Source: an uncultured Eggerthellaceae bacterium (GTDB lineage Bacteria; Actinomycetota; Coriobacteriia; Coriobacteriales; Eggerthellaceae). Taken from it: a stretch of DNA of 14,110 nucleotides. The stretch lies in the NCBI GenBank assembly GCA_910588945.1, contig CAJUSF010000067.1, forward strand, positions 1-14,110. The letters are read 5' to 3'. The notes under the pieces are model-generated. The model had not been told where the DNA came from, did no database searches, and saw nothing but the letters and a program-made list of their open reading frames with translations. Below are positions 13,770 to 14,110 of this stretch, in pieces (the first letter of the stretch is position 1; each line of letters starts with the position of its first letter). The position numbers and the translations under genes were made by a program.

Positions 13770-13789
13770 GTGTTCGTGAAGATACATAA

Positions 13790-13845
13790 AAGTTGCTCCC
13801 GTTGCCACATTGCGCAGCGTACTACGCGACAACGAAGAGCAACTT
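13790..13845 (-). terminator. Long two-part stem-loop downstream of the aldolase
   Basis: Outer stem AAGTTGCTC / GAGCAACTT and inner stem CGTTG / CAACG enclose a loop containing GCGTAGTACGC; on the minus strand the outer arm runs into TTATG, giving four T. It lies 75 bases after the aldolase stop. It may be a terminator or an RNA-processing or structured element. Confidence 0.55.
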
Positions 13846-13920
13846 CCGGTAAAACCATTTTCAAAGATACGCGAAATCGCTCTGGACCTCAGGCTTTACG
13901 CTTCAGGCCTGAATATCGCC

Positions 13921-14110
13921 TTAGATATCGCTGTATCCGAACTGCTTGTTGCCCTCGAAAACCTGAAGAGCGTCGTCAACGCTGTAATCAGCCAAAGTGA
14001 TGGCACTGATCGCCTTGGTAAGACGGGTGGCCTCATCCAACGAGCGCTGATGAATGTTACGACCTGTGGCGTTTCCGCAAGCTCCGCCGACATGAATCTG
14101 ATCGTAGAGC
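13921..14110 (-). CDS. C-terminal part of the same aldolase gene (partial, runs off the window end)
   Basis: Encodes the last 63 residues of the class I aldolase, ending in GNKQFGYSDI and a TAA at 13923-13921. Bases 13970-14110 are identical to 1-141, so only 13921-13969 add new sequence. The frame joins exactly to that of 1-899 (948 bases in total, 316 codons with stop). On this reading there is one gene cut by the contig ends, not two aldolase genes; a true second copy cannot be excluded from the sequence alone. Confidence 0.85.
   Translation of the reverse strand, partial: LYDQIHVGGACGNATGRNIHQRSLDEATRLTKAISAITLADYSVDDALQVFEGNKQFGYSDI
13970..14110. repeat. Terminal direct repeat, right copy
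   Basis: Second copy of the 141-base terminal repeat, identical to 1-141 and ending at the last base of the window. Merging the copies gives a circle of 13,969 bp. Confidence 0.95.

Noticed and set aside
1..14110. Plasmid or prophage
   Set aside because: No replication initiator, partition, mobilisation, integrase or structural phage gene; circularity alone does not establish a plasmid.

Overview
The window looks like bacterial chromosomal DNA of an anaerobic gut-type actinomycete. I favour a Coriobacteriia (Eggerthellales/Slackia-like) source, but this rests on gene flavour only: archaeal-type class I aldolase, short SerA, oxalate-type CoA-transferase, PRC-barrel and YtxH proteins, and PD-(D/E)XK 'transposase' nucleases. 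No rRNA or other taxonomic marker is present. All eleven genes I can support lie on the minus strand.

The first 141 bases are identical to the last 141 bases. Joining the ends gives a 13,969-bp circle, and across the join a 315-codon aldolase gene reads in one uninterrupted frame. The window is therefore best read as a circular contig cut inside that gene: a real DNA circle, a tandem chromosomal amplification, or a closed loop in the assembly graph. I see no replication, partition or mobilisation gene.

Layout in the direction of transcription (right to left across the join): aldolase (899 to 1, continuing 13969 to 13921), two hairpin terminators, sensor kinase (13672-12002), its OmpR-type regulator (11844-11170), then an 880-base gene-free stretch (11169-10286). 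That stretch holds a candidate structured small RNA with a strong terminator, two adjacent perfect hairpins, a 147-bp foldback and one copy of an 89-bp inverted-repeat element. An envelope block follows: YtxH-like protein, Ala-rich lipoprotein, PRC-barrel protein and VTT-domain membrane protein. Next comes a formyl-CoA:oxalate-like CoA-transferase with a perfect terminator, then two tandem paralogous Rpn-type nuclease genes surrounded by short palindromic repeats, and finally serA with a palindromic operator candidate.

The metabolic genes (aldolase, SerA, CoA-transferase) do not form one pathway. The clearest functional units are the kinase/regulator pair and the PRC-VTT pair. The most unusual material is the repeat biology: a duplicated module of nuclease gene, structured leader and 25-bp palindrome, a third palindrome beside a 37-bp tandem repeat, and a separate 86-89 bp element present in two inverted copies. 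The nuclease/palindrome association recalls REP elements and their dedicated transposases, but the link is my inference.
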